Counted from the first letter of the stretch, positions 19,576 through 29,106 are shown. The stretch is DNA of 64,000 nucleotides from Pseudomonas anuradhapurensis (GCF_014269225.2 NZ_CP077097.1:378001-442000), one strand, 5' to 3'. Notes: a model not told the origin generated them from the sequence alone. Made by a program: numbers and translations.

Positions 19576-20701
19576 TGCGGAAGGTCATCTGTTCAATCGC
19601 GAGCTGGGCGCTTTCCGCCTCCTCGCGGGCCTTGAGGATGACGCCGTGGTCGGCCGACTTGGCGCACACCGGGTCGGCGTTGCTGGCATCGCCGGTCAGC
19701 ATGAAGGCCTGGCAGCGGCAGCCGCCGAAGTCCTTTTCCTTCTCGTCGCAGGAACGGCAGGGTTCGCGCATCCATTCATAGCCACGGAAGCGGTTGAAGC
19801 CGAACGAGTCGTACCAGATATGGCGCAGGTCGTGGTCGCGCACGTTGGGGAACTGCACCGGCAACTGGCGTGCGCCGTGGCACGGCAGCGCGGTGCCGTC
19901 CGGGGTGATGGTAAGGAACAGGCTACCCCAGCCGTTCATGCAGGCCTTGGGGCGTTCTTCGTAGTAGTCCGGGGTGACGAAGATCAGCTTGCACGGGTTG
20001 CCTTCGGCCTTGAGCTTGTCGCGGTACTCGTTGGTGATGCGTTCGGCCCGTTCGAGCTGCGCGCGGGTCGGCAGCAGGCCCAGGCGGTTGAGATGGGCCC
20101 AGCCGTAGAACTGGCAGGTGGCAAGCTCGACGAAGTCCGCTTCCAGGGCGATGCACAGCTCGATGATGCGGTCGATCTTGTCGATGTTGTGCCGATGGGT
20201 GACGAAGTTGAGCACCATCGGGTAGCCGTGGGCCTTCACCGCACGGGCCATTTCCAGCTTCTGCGCAAAGGCTTTCTTCGAGCCGGCCAACAGGTTGTTC
20301 ACCTGCTCGTCACTGGCCTGGAAGCTGATCTGGATGTGGTCCAGGCCAGCCTTCTTGAAGTCGGCGATGCGCGCCTCGGTCAAGCCGATGCCCGAGGTGA
20401 TCAGGTTGGTGTAGTAACCCAGCCGGCGCGCCTCGCCGATCAGCTCGGCGAGGTCCTGGCGCACCAGCGGCTCGCCGCCGGAAAAGCCGATTTGCGCGGC
20501 GCCCATTTCCCGCGCTTCGGCCATTACCTTGAACCACTGCGCGGTGCTCAGCTCCTGACCCTGGGCGGCGAAGTCCAGCGGGTTGGAGCAGTACGGGCAC
20601 TGCAGCGGGCAGCGGTAGGTCAGCTCGGCCAGCAGCCACAGCGGCAGGCCGACTGCGGGCGTGGGTGGTAACTCAGGCGAGGACGATCCAGTGTTCGGCA
20701 C
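19541..20701 (-). CDS. pqqE: PqqE, PqqA glutamate-tyrosine cross-linking radical SAM enzyme
   Basis: 386 residues from a GTG start at 20,701 preceded by GGAGGTGGCCC. The radical-SAM cluster motif CPLQCPYC lies near residue 30. The C-terminal SPASM domain contributes auxiliary cluster cysteines ([35 protein letters not shown]). With PqqD as the peptide chaperone it forms the carbon-carbon bond between Glu and Tyr of PqqA. It overlaps pqqD by 29 bases and the S9 peptidase by 35. Confidence 0.95.
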   Translation of the reverse strand: MPNTGSSSPELPPTPAVGLPLWLLAELTYRCPLQCPYCSNPLDFAAQGQELSTAQWFKVMAEAREMGAAQIGFSGGEPLVRQDLAELIGEARRLGYYTNLITSGIGLTEARIADFKKAGLDHIQISFQASDEQVNNLLAGSKKAFAQKLEMARAVKAHGYPMVLNFVTHRHNIDKIDRIIELCIALEADFVELATCQFYGWAHLNRLGLLPTRAQLERAERITNEYRDKLKAEGNPCKLIFVTPDYYEERPKACMNGWGSLFLTITPDGTALPCHGARQLPVQFPNVRDHDLRHIWYDSFGFNRFRGYEWMREPCRSCDEKEKDFGGCRCQAFMLTGDASNADPVCAKSADHGVILKAREEAESAQLAIEQMTFRNERNSRVIARG

Positions 20702-20948
20702 GGGCCACCTCCATGAACTGCTCGATGTCGTCGGCCACTTGCGGGACACCGGGGAACTGTTGTTCGAGTTCGGCAATGATCGCGGCAACGTCGCGCTGGC
20801 CGTCGATCAGGCCTCCGATCAGGGCTGCGCTGTCGTTGAGCTTGATCATGCCCTCGGGGTACAGCAACACGTGGCCCTTTTGCGCCGGTTCGTACTGGAA
20901 GCGGTAGCCGGGGCGCCAGTTCGGCACTTGATTACGATCGAAACTCAT
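20673..20948 (-). CDS. pqqD: PqqD, PqqA-binding chaperone
   Basis: 91 residues of the RRE-type winged-helix fold that presents the PqqA precursor to PqqE. Characteristic blocks are [18 protein letters not shown] and a C-terminal helical bundle ([12 protein letters not shown]). The start ATG overlaps the pqqC stop (ATGA at 20,945-20,948). Confidence 0.95.
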   Translation of the reverse strand: MSFDRNQVPNWRPGYRFQYEPAQKGHVLLYPEGMIKLNDSAALIGGLIDGQRDVAAIIAELEQQFPGVPQVADDIEQFMEVARAEHWIVLA

Positions 20949-21700
20949 AGGGTGATCCCTTTGTGCCATACCCGTTCCTGGGTGACGGAGTGATAGGGCG
21001 GGCGGTTCAGCTCGTAGGCCATGCTCATGGCGTCGAGCATGCTCCAGAGGATGTCCAGCTTGAACTGCAGGATCTCCAGCATACGCTCCTGGCCTGCGCG
21101 GGTGGTGTAGTGCTGCAGGGTAATCGCCAAGCCGTGCTCGACGTCACGCCGGGCCTGGCCCAGGCGGGTGCGGAAGTATTCGTAGCCGGCCGGGTCGATC
21201 CACGGGTAGTGCTGCGGCCAGCTGTCCAGGCGCGACTGGTGGATTTGCGGGGCGAACAGCTCGGTCAGCGAGCTGCTGGCCGCTTCCTGCCAGCTGGTCC
21301 GCCGGGCAAAGTTGACGTAGGCGTCCACGGCAAAACGTACGCCGGGCAGCACCAGCTCCTGCGAGCGTAGCTGGTCCGGGTCCAGGCCCACGGCCTGGCC
21401 CAGGCGCAGCCAGGCTTCGATACCGCCGTCTTCGCCGGGTGCGCCATCATGGTCGAGCAGGCGCTGGATCCACTCGCGACGTACTTCGCGGTCCGGGCAG
21501 TTGGCCAGGATCGCGGCGTCCTTCAGCGGGATGTTGACCTGGTAGTAGAAGCGGTTGGCCACCCAGCCCTGGATCTGCTCGCGGGTGGCGCGGCCCTGGT
21601 ACATCGCCACGTGGTAGGGATGATGGATATGGTAGTAGGCGCCCTTGGCGCGCAGGGCCTGCTCGAATTCGGCAGGGGACATTGGCAGTGCGTCGCTCAT
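20945..21700 (-). CDS. pqqC: PqqC, pyrroloquinoline-quinone synthase
   Basis: 251 residues, the cofactor-free oxidase that closes the ring and performs the final eight-electron oxidation to PQQ. The all-helical TenA-like fold is indicated by [16 protein letters not shown] and the active-site segments [14 protein letters not shown] and [18 protein letters not shown]. Size and sequence match P. putida PqqC. A REP pair separates it from pqqB. Confidence 0.96.
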   Translation of the reverse strand: MSDALPMSPAEFEQALRAKGAYYHIHHPYHVAMYQGRATREQIQGWVANRFYYQVNIPLKDAAILANCPDREVRREWIQRLLDHDGAPGEDGGIEAWLRLGQAVGLDPDQLRSQELVLPGVRFAVDAYVNFARRTSWQEAASSSLTELFAPQIHQSRLDSWPQHYPWIDPAGYEYFRTRLGQARRDVEHGLAITLQHYTTRAGQERMLEILQFKLDILWSMLDAMSMAYELNRPPYHSVTQERVWHKGITL

Positions 21701-21741
21701 TCGGCTGGCTCCTGTATAGCTGAGTCTCGGCTCACCTCGCC

Positions 21742-21832
21742 CCCTGTGGGAGCGGGCATGCCCACGAACACCGGCCAAGCCGGTGCCATACACCGTGTCG
21801 GATTTTTCGCGGGCATGCCCGCTCCCACAGGG
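21742..21832. repeat. REP pair inside the pqq operon
   Basis: CCCTGTGGGAGCGGGCATGC and its inverted partner GCATGCCCGCTCCCACAGGG flank a central stem (CACCGGC/GCCGGTG). It lies between pqqB and pqqC, so it would be transcribed as part of the operon mRNA. Confidence 0.9.
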
Positions 21833-21856
21833 TTTGTGTCACCTCAAGGGCTGTGC

Positions 21857-22768
21857 TTACAACTCGATACTCATGCCGTCGAAGGCCACTTCCACACCCC
21901 GGCGCAGCACTTCGGCACGCTCGGGCGAGTCTTCGTCGAGGATCGGGTTGGTGTTGTTGATGTGGATAAGTACCTTGCGCTGGCGCGGGAAGGCCTCGAG
22001 CACCTCCAGCATGCCGCCAGGGCCATTCTGCGCCAGGTGGCCCATTTCACGCCCGGTACGGGTGCCTACGCCACGGCGCTGCATCTCGTCATCTTCCCAC
22101 AGGGTGCCGTCGACCAGCAGGCAGTCTGCGCCGTCCATCATCGCCAGCAGCTTGTCGTCCACCTGGCCCAGGCCTGGGGCGTAGAACAGCTTGCCGCCGG
22201 TGCGGGTGTCCTCGACCAGCAAGCCAAGGTTGTCGCCGGGGTGCGGGTCGAAGCGGTGCGGCGAGTAGGGCGGTGCGGCGCTGCGCAGGGGGAACGGGGT
22301 GAAGAGCAGGTTGGGGCAGGCGTCGATCACGAAGCTGCCTTGCAGTTCGATGCGGTTCCATTGCAGGCCGCCGTTCCAGTGGCTGAGCATGTTGAACAGC
22401 GGAAAACCGGTGGTCAGGTCCTGGTGGACCATGTCGGTGCACCATACCTGGTGCGGGCAGCCTTCGCGCAGGCTGAGCAGGCCGGTGGTGTGGTCGATCT
22501 GGCTGTCCAGCAGCACGATGGCGTTGATGCCGGTGTCACGCAGGGCGCGGGCCGGTTGCATCGGCGCAAAGGCCTGGAGCTGGGCGCGGATATCGGGCGA
22601 GGCATTGCACAGTACCCAGTGCACGCCGTCGTCCGACAGGGCAATGGACGACTGGGTGCGTGCCGTGGCCCGCAAGGTGCCGTCACGGTAGCCCTTGCAG
22701 TTGACGCAGTTGCAGTTCCACTGAGGGAACCCGCCACCGGCGGCGGAACCGAGAACCTGGATATACAT
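21857..22768 (-). CDS. pqqB: PqqB, metallo-beta-lactamase-fold hydroxylase
   Basis: 303 residues. The N-terminus [20 protein letters not shown] includes the CxCxxC zinc-site cysteines. The metal-ligand pattern of the fold is altered to SQIDHTTG, as is normal for PqqB. It is thought to hydroxylate the tyrosine of the Glu-Tyr dipeptide. The ATG at 22,768 is preferred to one two codons upstream, from family length. Confidence 0.95.
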   Translation of the reverse strand: MYIQVLGSAAGGGFPQWNCNCVNCKGYRDGTLRATARTQSSIALSDDGVHWVLCNASPDIRAQLQAFAPMQPARALRDTGINAIVLLDSQIDHTTGLLSLREGCPHQVWCTDMVHQDLTTGFPLFNMLSHWNGGLQWNRIELQGSFVIDACPNLLFTPFPLRSAAPPYSPHRFDPHPGDNLGLLVEDTRTGGKLFYAPGLGQVDDKLLAMMDGADCLLVDGTLWEDDEMQRRGVGTRTGREMGHLAQNGPGGMLEVLEAFPRQRKVLIHINNTNPILDEDSPERAEVLRRGVEVAFDGMSIEL

Positions 22769-22802
22769 GGCCACTCTCTATGCAGAAAACCGTAGCGAAT
22801 AA

Positions 22803-22832
22803 ACGAAAACGCCCCGGCAGGCCGAGGCGTTG
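22803..22832 (-). terminator. Attenuator between pqqA and pqqB
   Basis: On the minus strand AACGCC...GGCGTT forms a stem with an inner CGG/CCG pairing, followed by TTCGTTT. It lies 15 bases after pqqA. Such partial terminators explain why the pqqA transcript exceeds pqqBCDE in other bacteria. Confidence 0.75.
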
Positions 22833-22847
22833 AACCCTAAGCCAGGC

Positions 22848-22919
22848 TTAGCGGTTGGCGAAGTACATGGTGACTTCGAAGCCGATGCGAAGATCAGTGT
22901 AAGCAGGTTTGGTCCACAT
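22848..22919 (-). CDS. pqqA: PqqA, precursor peptide of PQQ
   Basis: 23 codons: [20 protein letters not shown] followed by ANR. The cross-linked residues are the conserved Glu (position 15) and Tyr (position 19) of the ExxxY motif. The ATG follows GGAGTAATTCC. The leader from pqqF (22,920-23,078) must hold its promoter on the minus strand. This is the substrate of PqqE/PqqD. Confidence 0.96.
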
Positions 22920-23078
22920 GGAATTACTCCTTCCGGATGAGGGTTGGGTTTGTCAGCTAATACTAGGGTACCGCCATGGGCTGGAGGTTCCCTTGATTCG
23001 AGATTGCGCTATCTTACAAGAAATAGGTGTACCGAAAGGTTAATTATTAGCAAAGTGTCCTTGCAGCTAGCGTAATAA

Positions 23079-25379
23079 TCACGCGGTCGCGGTCAACCAG
23101 GCGCCATCTGGCGCGGCGGCGTTGGCCAGGCACAGCCACCTGCTGTCGTTGCCGAGCAGGTGGTCCAGCAGGTCATCCAGATCCGCCTGCTGGGTGCCCA
23201 TAATCGCCCTGCGCAGCGCATCCAGCCCACCAGCTTGCGTGGCCAGGCATGTCTGCCATGCCCATTCGGCAACTTCCTCGTTGGCCATCGCAGGTTCCGC
23301 GAATTGCCCGGCCAGTGCCCGGCGAGCGGCCGGATCGAAGGTAACGCCTTGGCGTAGCAAGGTGAGCAGGTGTTCGAGTATCTGCGCCTGGCTGGTGTGC
23401 GGCGACTGCACGCCGAACAGCAGGCCGCCGACCCCTTCGACCTGACGAAAGGCACTGAATACCGCATAGCCGAGCTGCAGTTCTACCCGCAGCCGTTGAT
23501 AAACCGGCCCTTGCAGCGCTTGGGCGAGCAAGCGGCCAGCGGCTTCCATCGCCGCCGGCAAGGGGCAGAACAGCAGCAGGGCATGTTCACTGCCGGGGGC
23601 GTCGACCTGTTGCCAGCGGTGGTTGGCCCAGGCCGGTAGTGGGCCCGGCGCCGAACCTTGGCCGGGGCAATGCAGCAGCGCCGTCGCCAACGCATTCAGG
23701 GGGGGGGCGTCGAAGCCGACCGCCAGGCCATGCCAGCGCGCCTGCTGCCACAGGCTGTCGAGCTGGGCTTGTGCCAGCGTGCCGGGCGCACCAGGCGCCG
23801 GCAGCGCCCCCAGCACCGCGTCGGGTAGTTGCTTGAGCAGGGCCCTGAGCGGGATCAGTGCCGCAGGCGGCGGCGAGGACGCCTGCCAGCTGTCGGCCGG
23901 TGGCGATACAAGCAGCGTCAAGGCCTGCTGCACGGTGCGTAGTACCGCTGCCGGCAACCCGGCGCAGCGCAGTTGCCAGTATTCGCCAGCGGCACTGAAC
24001 TGCAGCTGCACTGCCACGCGGGCGCAGCGCTCCTGCAGCGGCTGCAAGGCGCGTTCGAGGACCGGGTACAACTGTTGGCCTGCGGCTGAGGGAACCTGCC
24101 AGCGCAGGTACAGTGCCGCGTATTGGCGGGTACCGGGGAGCTGGTCGCTGATCTGCAGTGCCGCCGGCAGCGGTTGCGGCCTGGCAGCAGGCAGTTCGGC
24201 CTGGAGCAAGGGCTCGCCAGCGGGTAACTGCCAGTGCCCATGCACGCGACTCGGCAGGCCTGCCAGCAGGGCACGGAAGGCCTGCAGGGCTTGCCCAGGC
24301 AAACCGGCGAACGCTTGGCCGGCGCTGTCCCGTCGGGCCAGCTCAATGGCGCTGGCACTGCGTTCGCGGCTCTGCTGCAGCAACTCGAATTCGGCATTCA
24401 ATGGCTCTGCCGCGGCCTGGCGGAGGAAGCCGAACCAACCCTGCAACAGGGCATCGACCTCTTCCCGGCAGGCGTCCTCGGTAAGCTGCAGGTCGATATG
24501 CCACAACAATTGCCCAGCGTACGCATACAGCGCCTCGGCCTTGAAACCCCGCAGCCAGCCACGCTGGCGAAGGGCCGCCAGCCAGGTGCCCGGGCGGCTG
24601 TCGCCAAGGCAGCTGATCAGCAGTTCCAGGGCTTGCTCGGCGCCCGCAGGCAGCTGCGCGTGGCTGAACACCCGCGGCAGGGTCGCGGCCGCCAGCGGCG
24701 GTGGCAGGGCCTGAGGTACACGTGCACCCGCGGTGAACTGCGCGGCATGCTGGCGGCCGAGCAGTTCCAGTTCATCCAGCGGCTGCGGGCCGCAGAGGCT
24801 CAGGGTAACTTGGCCGCCCTGGTAGAAGCGCTGGTGAAAACCCTGCAACGCTTGCTGGAAGGCCGGGTCGTGCAAGGCCAGGGTGTAGCGGTTGCCGGCA
24901 TGAAAGGCAGCCAGCGGATGCTCGGGCGCCACCGCCTGCAGCAGGGCAAACTGCTGCTGGGCTTGCGGGTTGCGTGACCAGGCAATGAACTCGGCATGGA
25001 TCACTTCGCGTTCGCGACGTTGGCGCTCGATGCCCAGGTCCGGTTCGGCGAGCATCTGGCACAAGCGCTCGAGCCCGCCTGCCAGGGCACTGGGCGGCAC
25101 CTCGAAGAAAAAGTCGGTGGTGCGTTCCCGGGTGCTGGCGTTGACCTGGCCGCCCAGTGCCTGCACGTAGCGCATCAGGCCGTCTTCAAGCGGGAAGCGT
25201 GGGGTGCCGAGGAAGAACAGGTGTTCCAGAAAGTGCGCAAGCCCGGGCCATTTGCCCGGGGCATCGTGGCTGCCCGCGTGCACCCGCAGGGCCGCGGCCG
25301 ACCGCTTCAGGCGCGGGGCGTGGCGCAGGGTCAGCTGCAGGCCGTTGGCGAGGCTCAGTTGGCGGGTGGCGTCAGGCAT
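23079..25379 (-). CDS. pqqF: PqqF, M16 zinc metallopeptidase
   Basis: 766 residues of the inverzincin (M16A) family. The inverted zinc motif HFLEHLFF (HxxEH) lies near residue 48, and the third ligand region is REREVIHAEF. The remainder is three further M16 modules of lower conservation. It is believed to cut the cross-linked PqqA. The ATG at 25,379 matches the family N-terminus (MPDATRQLSLANGLQL). First gene of the cluster, about 160 bases before pqqA. Confidence 0.93.
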   Translation of the reverse strand: MPDATRQLSLANGLQLTLRHAPRLKRSAAALRVHAGSHDAPGKWPGLAHFLEHLFFLGTPRFPLEDGLMRYVQALGGQVNASTRERTTDFFFEVPPSALAGGLERLCQMLAEPDLGIERQRREREVIHAEFIAWSRNPQAQQQFALLQAVAPEHPLAAFHAGNRYTLALHDPAFQQALQGFHQRFYQGGQVTLSLCGPQPLDELELLGRQHAAQFTAGARVPQALPPPLAAATLPRVFSHAQLPAGAEQALELLISCLGDSRPGTWLAALRQRGWLRGFKAEALYAYAGQLLWHIDLQLTEDACREEVDALLQGWFGFLRQAAAEPLNAEFELLQQSRERSASAIELARRDSAGQAFAGLPGQALQAFRALLAGLPSRVHGHWQLPAGEPLLQAELPAARPQPLPAALQISDQLPGTRQYAALYLRWQVPSAAGQQLYPVLERALQPLQERCARVAVQLQFSAAGEYWQLRCAGLPAAVLRTVQQALTLLVSPPADSWQASSPPPAALIPLRALLKQLPDAVLGALPAPGAPGTLAQAQLDSLWQQARWHGLAVGFDAPPLNALATALLHCPGQGSAPGPLPAWANHRWQQVDAPGSEHALLLFCPLPAAMEAAGRLLAQALQGPVYQRLRVELQLGYAVFSAFRQVEGVGGLLFGVQSPHTSQAQILEHLLTLLRQGVTFDPAARRALAGQFAEPAMANEEVAEWAWQTCLATQAGGLDALRRAIMGTQQADLDDLLDHLLGNDSRWLCLANAAAPDGAWLTATA

Positions 25380-25503
25380 GGGGGCTCCGGTTGTTGCATG
25401 CCATGCTAACCCATTTGCTGGCAGGCTCGGCCTCTTTGCGGGTAAGCCCCTCAGGTCCGGAGCAAGCCTCGGTCCTGTGGGATGCATGCCCGCGAAAGGG
25501 CCT

Positions 25504-26298
25504 TCAGCTTTTACGCAGGTGCAGCTCCTGACGCAGATCGGTCAGGTAGGGGAATGCCGCCCGTCCCTGCACCACCCGGTCATGCTGGAGTTCGGCCAGC
25601 AACTGGCATTCGTCATGCCCGGCCATCGCCAGCAGGCTGCCATCGGGGCCGATGATGCTGCTCTGCCCACAATAGTGGATCTCGCCTTCCGCACCGCAGT
25701 AGTTGGCATACACCAGGTAGCACTGGTTCTCCTGTGCCCGTGCTCGCACGGTCACCTGGCAGACGAAGTCGTACGGCGCCATGTTCGCCGTCGGCACCAG
25801 GATCAGTTCGGCACCGTCCAGCGCCAGGCGGCGGGCATTCTCCGGGAACTCGATGTCGTAACAGATCAGCAGGCCGACCTTCCAGCCCTCCAGTTCCACC
25901 ACTGGAAAGTGGTCGGGGCCTGCGCTGAACATCGAGCGGTCCAGTTCGCCGAACAGGTGGGTCTTGCGATAGTTGCCCAGGCTGCGACCCTGTGCATCGA
26001 TCAACTGCACGCTGTTGTAGATCGCGCCGTCATCGCCGCGCTCCGGGTAGCCATAGACGATGGCGATGCGGTGCGCCTGGGCGATCTCCACTACCTCCAT
26101 GGCTGCCGGGCCATCGTCGGCCTCGGCCAGGCGCCCGACCTGGGCCAGGCCGATGTTGTAGCCGGTCAGGAACATTTCCGGGCATACCAGCAACCGGGCG
26201 CCGCGTTCGGCCGCCAGTTGCGCCTGGTGGCGCAAGCGTTGCAGGTTGCCGGGCACGTCCAGTGGCTTGGGCGCGCCCTGGAACAGAGCGATGCGCAT
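25504..26298 (-). CDS. davA: 5-aminovaleramide amidase DavA (nitrilase superfamily)
   Basis: 264 residues with the nitrilase catalytic triad: Glu in CPEMFLTGY, Lys in YRKTHLFGELD, Cys in LLICYDIEFPE. It hydrolyses 5-aminopentanamide to 5-aminovalerate in the P. putida lysine pathway. The identity rests on the partner davB 14 bases upstream and on the known P. putida pair. An indole-acetamide hydrolase would belong to a different (amidase signature) family. The ATG at 26,298 follows GGAGGCAGC. Confidence 0.9.
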   Translation of the reverse strand: MRIALFQGAPKPLDVPGNLQRLRHQAQLAAERGARLLVCPEMFLTGYNIGLAQVGRLAEADDGPAAMEVVEIAQAHRIAIVYGYPERGDDGAIYNSVQLIDAQGRSLGNYRKTHLFGELDRSMFSAGPDHFPVVELEGWKVGLLICYDIEFPENARRLALDGAELILVPTANMAPYDFVCQVTVRARAQENQCYLVYANYCGAEGEIHYCGQSSIIGPDGSLLAMAGHDECQLLAELQHDRVVQGRAAFPYLTDLRQELHLRKS

Positions 26299-26312
26299 GC
26301 TGCCTCCTTGTC

Positions 26313-27995
26313 TCAGTCCGCCAGGGTGATCGGGCCGATTTCGTTGAACACGTCGCCTGGGCCAGGGTTTTCCGGGTGGGTGCGACCACCGAAGTGGTTC
26401 ATGATACCCCACACCGCATTCAGCGAGGTTTGCACAGCGCCTTCGACCCAGGCGGGGGTCCAGGACACGTCGTCACCGGCGATGAAGATGCCACGCTGCT
26501 CGGCAGGCATGTCTTGCTGCATGAAATGGGCATACATGCGCTGGTTGTAGCGGTAATGGCCTGGCAGCGCGCCCTTGAAGGCACCGAGGAAGTACGGGTC
26601 GGCTTCCCAGGAAACGGTGATCGGGTCGCCGATGATATGCCCGGCGATGTCGGTCTTCGGGTAGATCTTCTTCAGCGCGTCCAGGGCCAGTTGCACGCGT
26701 TTTTCCACCGGGTGCGGGAGCATTTTCAGGGCGTCGCTCATCCAGGCGTAGGACAGGCAGATCACCCCCGGCTTGTCGTCGCCGTTGTCGAACAGGTAGG
26801 TGCCGCGGGTGAGGCGGTCGGTGAGGGTCATGCTCATCAGGTCGCGGCCGGTTTCCGGGTCCTTGTCCTTCCAGAATGGCCGGTCGACCATGACGAAGGT
26901 CTTCGACGATTGCATGTAGCGGGTGCGGTCCAGGGCCATCCACATCTTTTGCGAGAACAGCGATTCCTCGCAGTCGATCTGGGTGGTCAGCAGCCAGGTC
27001 TGGCAGGTGGCGAGCACGGCGCTGTAGTGCCGCGTGTCGCCCCAGTTGTCGGTGACCGCCAGGCGGCCGTCGGCAGCGCGGGCGATGCGCTTGACCCCGG
27101 TACGTGGCGCGCCGCCATGCAGCGCGCTCAGGCTGGTGCCTTCGGGCCAGTGCACGCAACGCTCCGGCACATGGCGCCAGATGCCTTGCGGCACCTGCTC
27201 CACCCCGCCGACCACCAGATGCTGGTGGTCGTCGCAATTGGTCATCACCACGCGGAAGATTTCCAGCATCGAGTTGGGGAAATCCGAGTCCCAGCCGCCG
27301 GTGCCGAAGCCGACCTGGCCGAACACCTCACGGTGCTGGAAGCTCAGCTTGGCGAACGAGCGCGAGGTGGCCACGAAGTCGTAGAAGGTGCGGTCGTCCC
27401 ACAGCGGTACCAGCTTGTTCCACAGCTCTTTCAGGCGCGGCACGTCACGGTCGCGGATGGCCTGCTGGATGTCGGCGAACTGGGCGCCGCTTTCCAGCGC
27501 GTCGGCCCAGGCGTCGGCCACTTCCTGGAACAGCTTGGGCAGGTCGCCGGGTTTTTCGGCGTAGTAGGTCTGGCCTTCCAGGTCGATAACGGTGCTGCCC
27601 GAGGCCGGGGTCAGCGGGTTGGGGAAGGGCTTGGTTTCCAGGCCCAGCTTGTCCACATAGTGGTAGAAGGCGGTGGACGACACCGGGAAACGCATGCCGC
27701 CCAGTTCGGCGATGACCCCGTCGGTACCGTTGAAGGCTTGCGAGCGCAGCCGGCCACCCAGTTTGGAGGCCTCGTACACCACCGGCTTGAGGCCCAGCTT
27801 CATCAGCTCGTAGGCCGCCACCAGCCCGGCGATGCCGGCGCCGACGATGGCCACTTCCTCACCATGGCGCTCGGCCGGGATGCTGCCCAGGCCTGCGGGA
27901 TGTTCCAGCCAGTCGTCGAAGGCGAAGGGAAAGTCCGGGCCGAAAATGGTGATGGGCTTTTTGCCGTCGGCGGGGTGGCGGTTTTTCTTGTTCAT
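26313..27995 (-). CDS. davB: L-lysine 2-monooxygenase DavB (flavin amine oxidase fold)
   Basis: 560 residues. The FAD-binding Rossmann motif is VAIVGAGIAGLVAAYELMK (GxGxxG) near residue 48, and the C-terminal FAD segment is IFIAGDDVSWTPAWVEGA. Such proteins are often labelled tryptophan 2-monooxygenase. In P. putida this gene beside davA is lysine 2-monooxygenase, which makes 5-aminovaleramide, CO2 and water from lysine and O2. It is the first gene of davBA. The upstream AT-rich region holds phased repeats. Confidence 0.9.
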   Translation of the reverse strand: MNKKNRHPADGKKPITIFGPDFPFAFDDWLEHPAGLGSIPAERHGEEVAIVGAGIAGLVAAYELMKLGLKPVVYEASKLGGRLRSQAFNGTDGVIAELGGMRFPVSSTAFYHYVDKLGLETKPFPNPLTPASGSTVIDLEGQTYYAEKPGDLPKLFQEVADAWADALESGAQFADIQQAIRDRDVPRLKELWNKLVPLWDDRTFYDFVATSRSFAKLSFQHREVFGQVGFGTGGWDSDFPNSMLEIFRVVMTNCDDHQHLVVGGVEQVPQGIWRHVPERCVHWPEGTSLSALHGGAPRTGVKRIARAADGRLAVTDNWGDTRHYSAVLATCQTWLLTTQIDCEESLFSQKMWMALDRTRYMQSSKTFVMVDRPFWKDKDPETGRDLMSMTLTDRLTRGTYLFDNGDDKPGVICLSYAWMSDALKMLPHPVEKRVQLALDALKKIYPKTDIAGHIIGDPITVSWEADPYFLGAFKGALPGHYRYNQRMYAHFMQQDMPAEQRGIFIAGDDVSWTPAWVEGAVQTSLNAVWGIMNHFGGRTHPENPGPGDVFNEIGPITLAD

Positions 27996-28100
27996 GGAGT
28001 GACCTTGCCAGAGGGGCTGCGCGAGGAGCGGAGCCTGAGTATAGGAGATGCCTGGGGTCATTTTAGGGAGTGGGGTGTTCGTTATTAAGGCTTATTGTGT

Positions 28101-28165
28101 TGTCTGAATGTAGGTTTTTTCGTCTAAATGATTGTTTGATTGTTATTTTTGACGGGTTTTCGTCT
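28101..28165 (-). promoter_or_regulatory. AT-rich davB upstream region with phased GTCT repeats
   Basis: GTCT cores at 28,102, 28,122 and 28,162 (the last two within GGTTTTTTCGTCT and GGGTTTTCGTCT) are spaced 20 and 40 bases apart, multiples of about two helical turns. The tract 28,081-28,170 is far richer in AT than its neighbours. It could bind an Lrp/AsnC protein such as the one encoded at 29,107. No clear -35/-10 pair was identified. Confidence 0.35.
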
Positions 28166-28181
28166 TGAGGTTTGTGGTGTC

Positions 28182-28414
28182 TGTGCGATCGAGCGCTGCC
28201 CGCGCGGCGCATCGCGAGCTGCGCTCGCTCCTACGTTTGTTTCGGGCTATTTATTCCTGGGGGATTGGCGCGCGGACCCTTTGGCGCATGGCACGATATC
28301 GTGTTGTATGCACCAGGCAGTCGCGCGCGCTTTTCACAGGCGTTACTGGCCCGAAACAAACGTAGGAGCGAGCGCAGCTCGCGATGCGCCGCGCGGGCGG
28401 CGCTCGATCGCACA
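28182..28414. repeat. Very long hairpin element (66-bp arms)
   Basis: The left arm 28,182-28,247 and right arm 28,349-28,414 are reverse complements at 65 of 66 positions. They begin TGTGCGATCGAGCGC and end TTTGTTTCGGGC. The 101-base loop includes the perfect palindrome CACGATATCGTG. The inner part GAGCTGCGCTCGCTCCTACG resembles another P. putida REP class, so this may be an extended REPIN. Short open frames on both strands here are mirror images created by the repeat. Confidence 0.85.
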
Positions 28415-28617
28415 GGCCCTGCAAATCGCAAGGCAAGCCCCTAGTGGCCCTCATGCGCCCTATCGGCATCCCGCGCATTTTGAAAGGCGCTGATCAGCCA
28501 ATTCCTACACCCATCCCTAGATTCAAAGAATTACCCTACGCCAGCTATAGCCTCGGTCTGGCTGCGTGGGAAACGCCTCATCGTTAACTTCACTGGGTCG
28601 CCGCTGTTCGGGCGAGC

Positions 28618-28767
28618 GGGTGTGAGAACCCATCCTCCAACTTCGCACCAAGGCTTGTGTCATGGCAGCTGTGCGCGGGCAGGCTTCGGCCTGGCCGGAT
28701 TTCCAAGTTGGCCGGTTTCTCACCCCGTGCATGGCTGCCGCCCATATCCCGTGAGAAGGAGTTGGCC
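28618..28767 (+). promoter_or_regulatory. Candidate structured RNA leader of the DUF3077 gene
   Basis: Nested pairing: GTGAGAA (28,622-28,628) with TTCTCAC (28,717-28,723), CCAACTT (28,637-28,643) with AAGTTGG (28,705-28,711), and an apical UUCG hairpin CAGGCTTCGGCCTG (28,680-28,693). A second GTGAGAA (28,751) and GTTGGCCGG (28,761) downstream could pair alternatively. The layout suggests a cis-regulatory RNA, unverified. Confidence 0.45.
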
Positions 28768-28803
28768 GGCAGTTTCCTCAAGACTCAATTTGGAAATTGC
28801 ATC

Positions 28804-29094
28804 GTGAAGAAATCTGATTCAGGCCAACCCGCAAAACTGCAACCCACCGCCGAAAAAACCTTCTGCAACTGCGAATCCAGCCACCCGCCGCTGTTCGCCA
28901 TCCGCCCCGGCATCGACGCCGCAGACGCTCTGGTTCACGCCTGCCTTCTGGCCCGTGGCCTCGATCAGATCGTCACCGACTACGCCCAGCACCATGCACC
29001 CGAGCGCAGCCGCGACCTGGTCTGGGCGATGCAGCATTGCGCCGAAAGCCTCTCGGCGATCCTGGACAGCCTGCTCGACGCCCAGGAGGCCTGA
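28804..29094 (+). CDS. DUF3077 family small protein
   Basis: 96 residues from a GTG start with a weak TGGA site ten bases upstream. It is soluble with no signal peptide. Its core FAIRPGIDAADALVHACLLA, then GLDQIVTDYA, is the DUF3077 pattern common in Pseudomonas. Function is unknown. It follows a highly structured leader and is convergent with the Lrp-type gene (12-base gap). Confidence 0.75.
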   Translation: MKKSDSGQPAKLQPTAEKTFCNCESSHPPLFAIRPGIDAADALVHACLLARGLDQIVTDYAQHHAPERSRDLVWAMQHCAESLSAILDSLLDAQEA

Positions 29095-29106
29095 GTGCCA
29101 GCCAGC

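Noticed and set aside
25504..27995. Indole-3-acetic acid synthesis by a tryptophan monooxygenase and an indole-acetamide hydrolase
   Set aside because: The amidase is a nitrilase-superfamily protein rather than an amidase-signature protein, and the pair matches davB/davA for lysine degradation in P. putida.
25992..28088. Plus-strand open frame of 698 codons opposite davB and davA
   Set aside because: It spans two real genes on the other strand and has no recognisable domain.
28165..28431. Small mirrored open frames on both strands
   Set aside because: They are created by the 66-bp inverted repeat and have no start signals or protein family.
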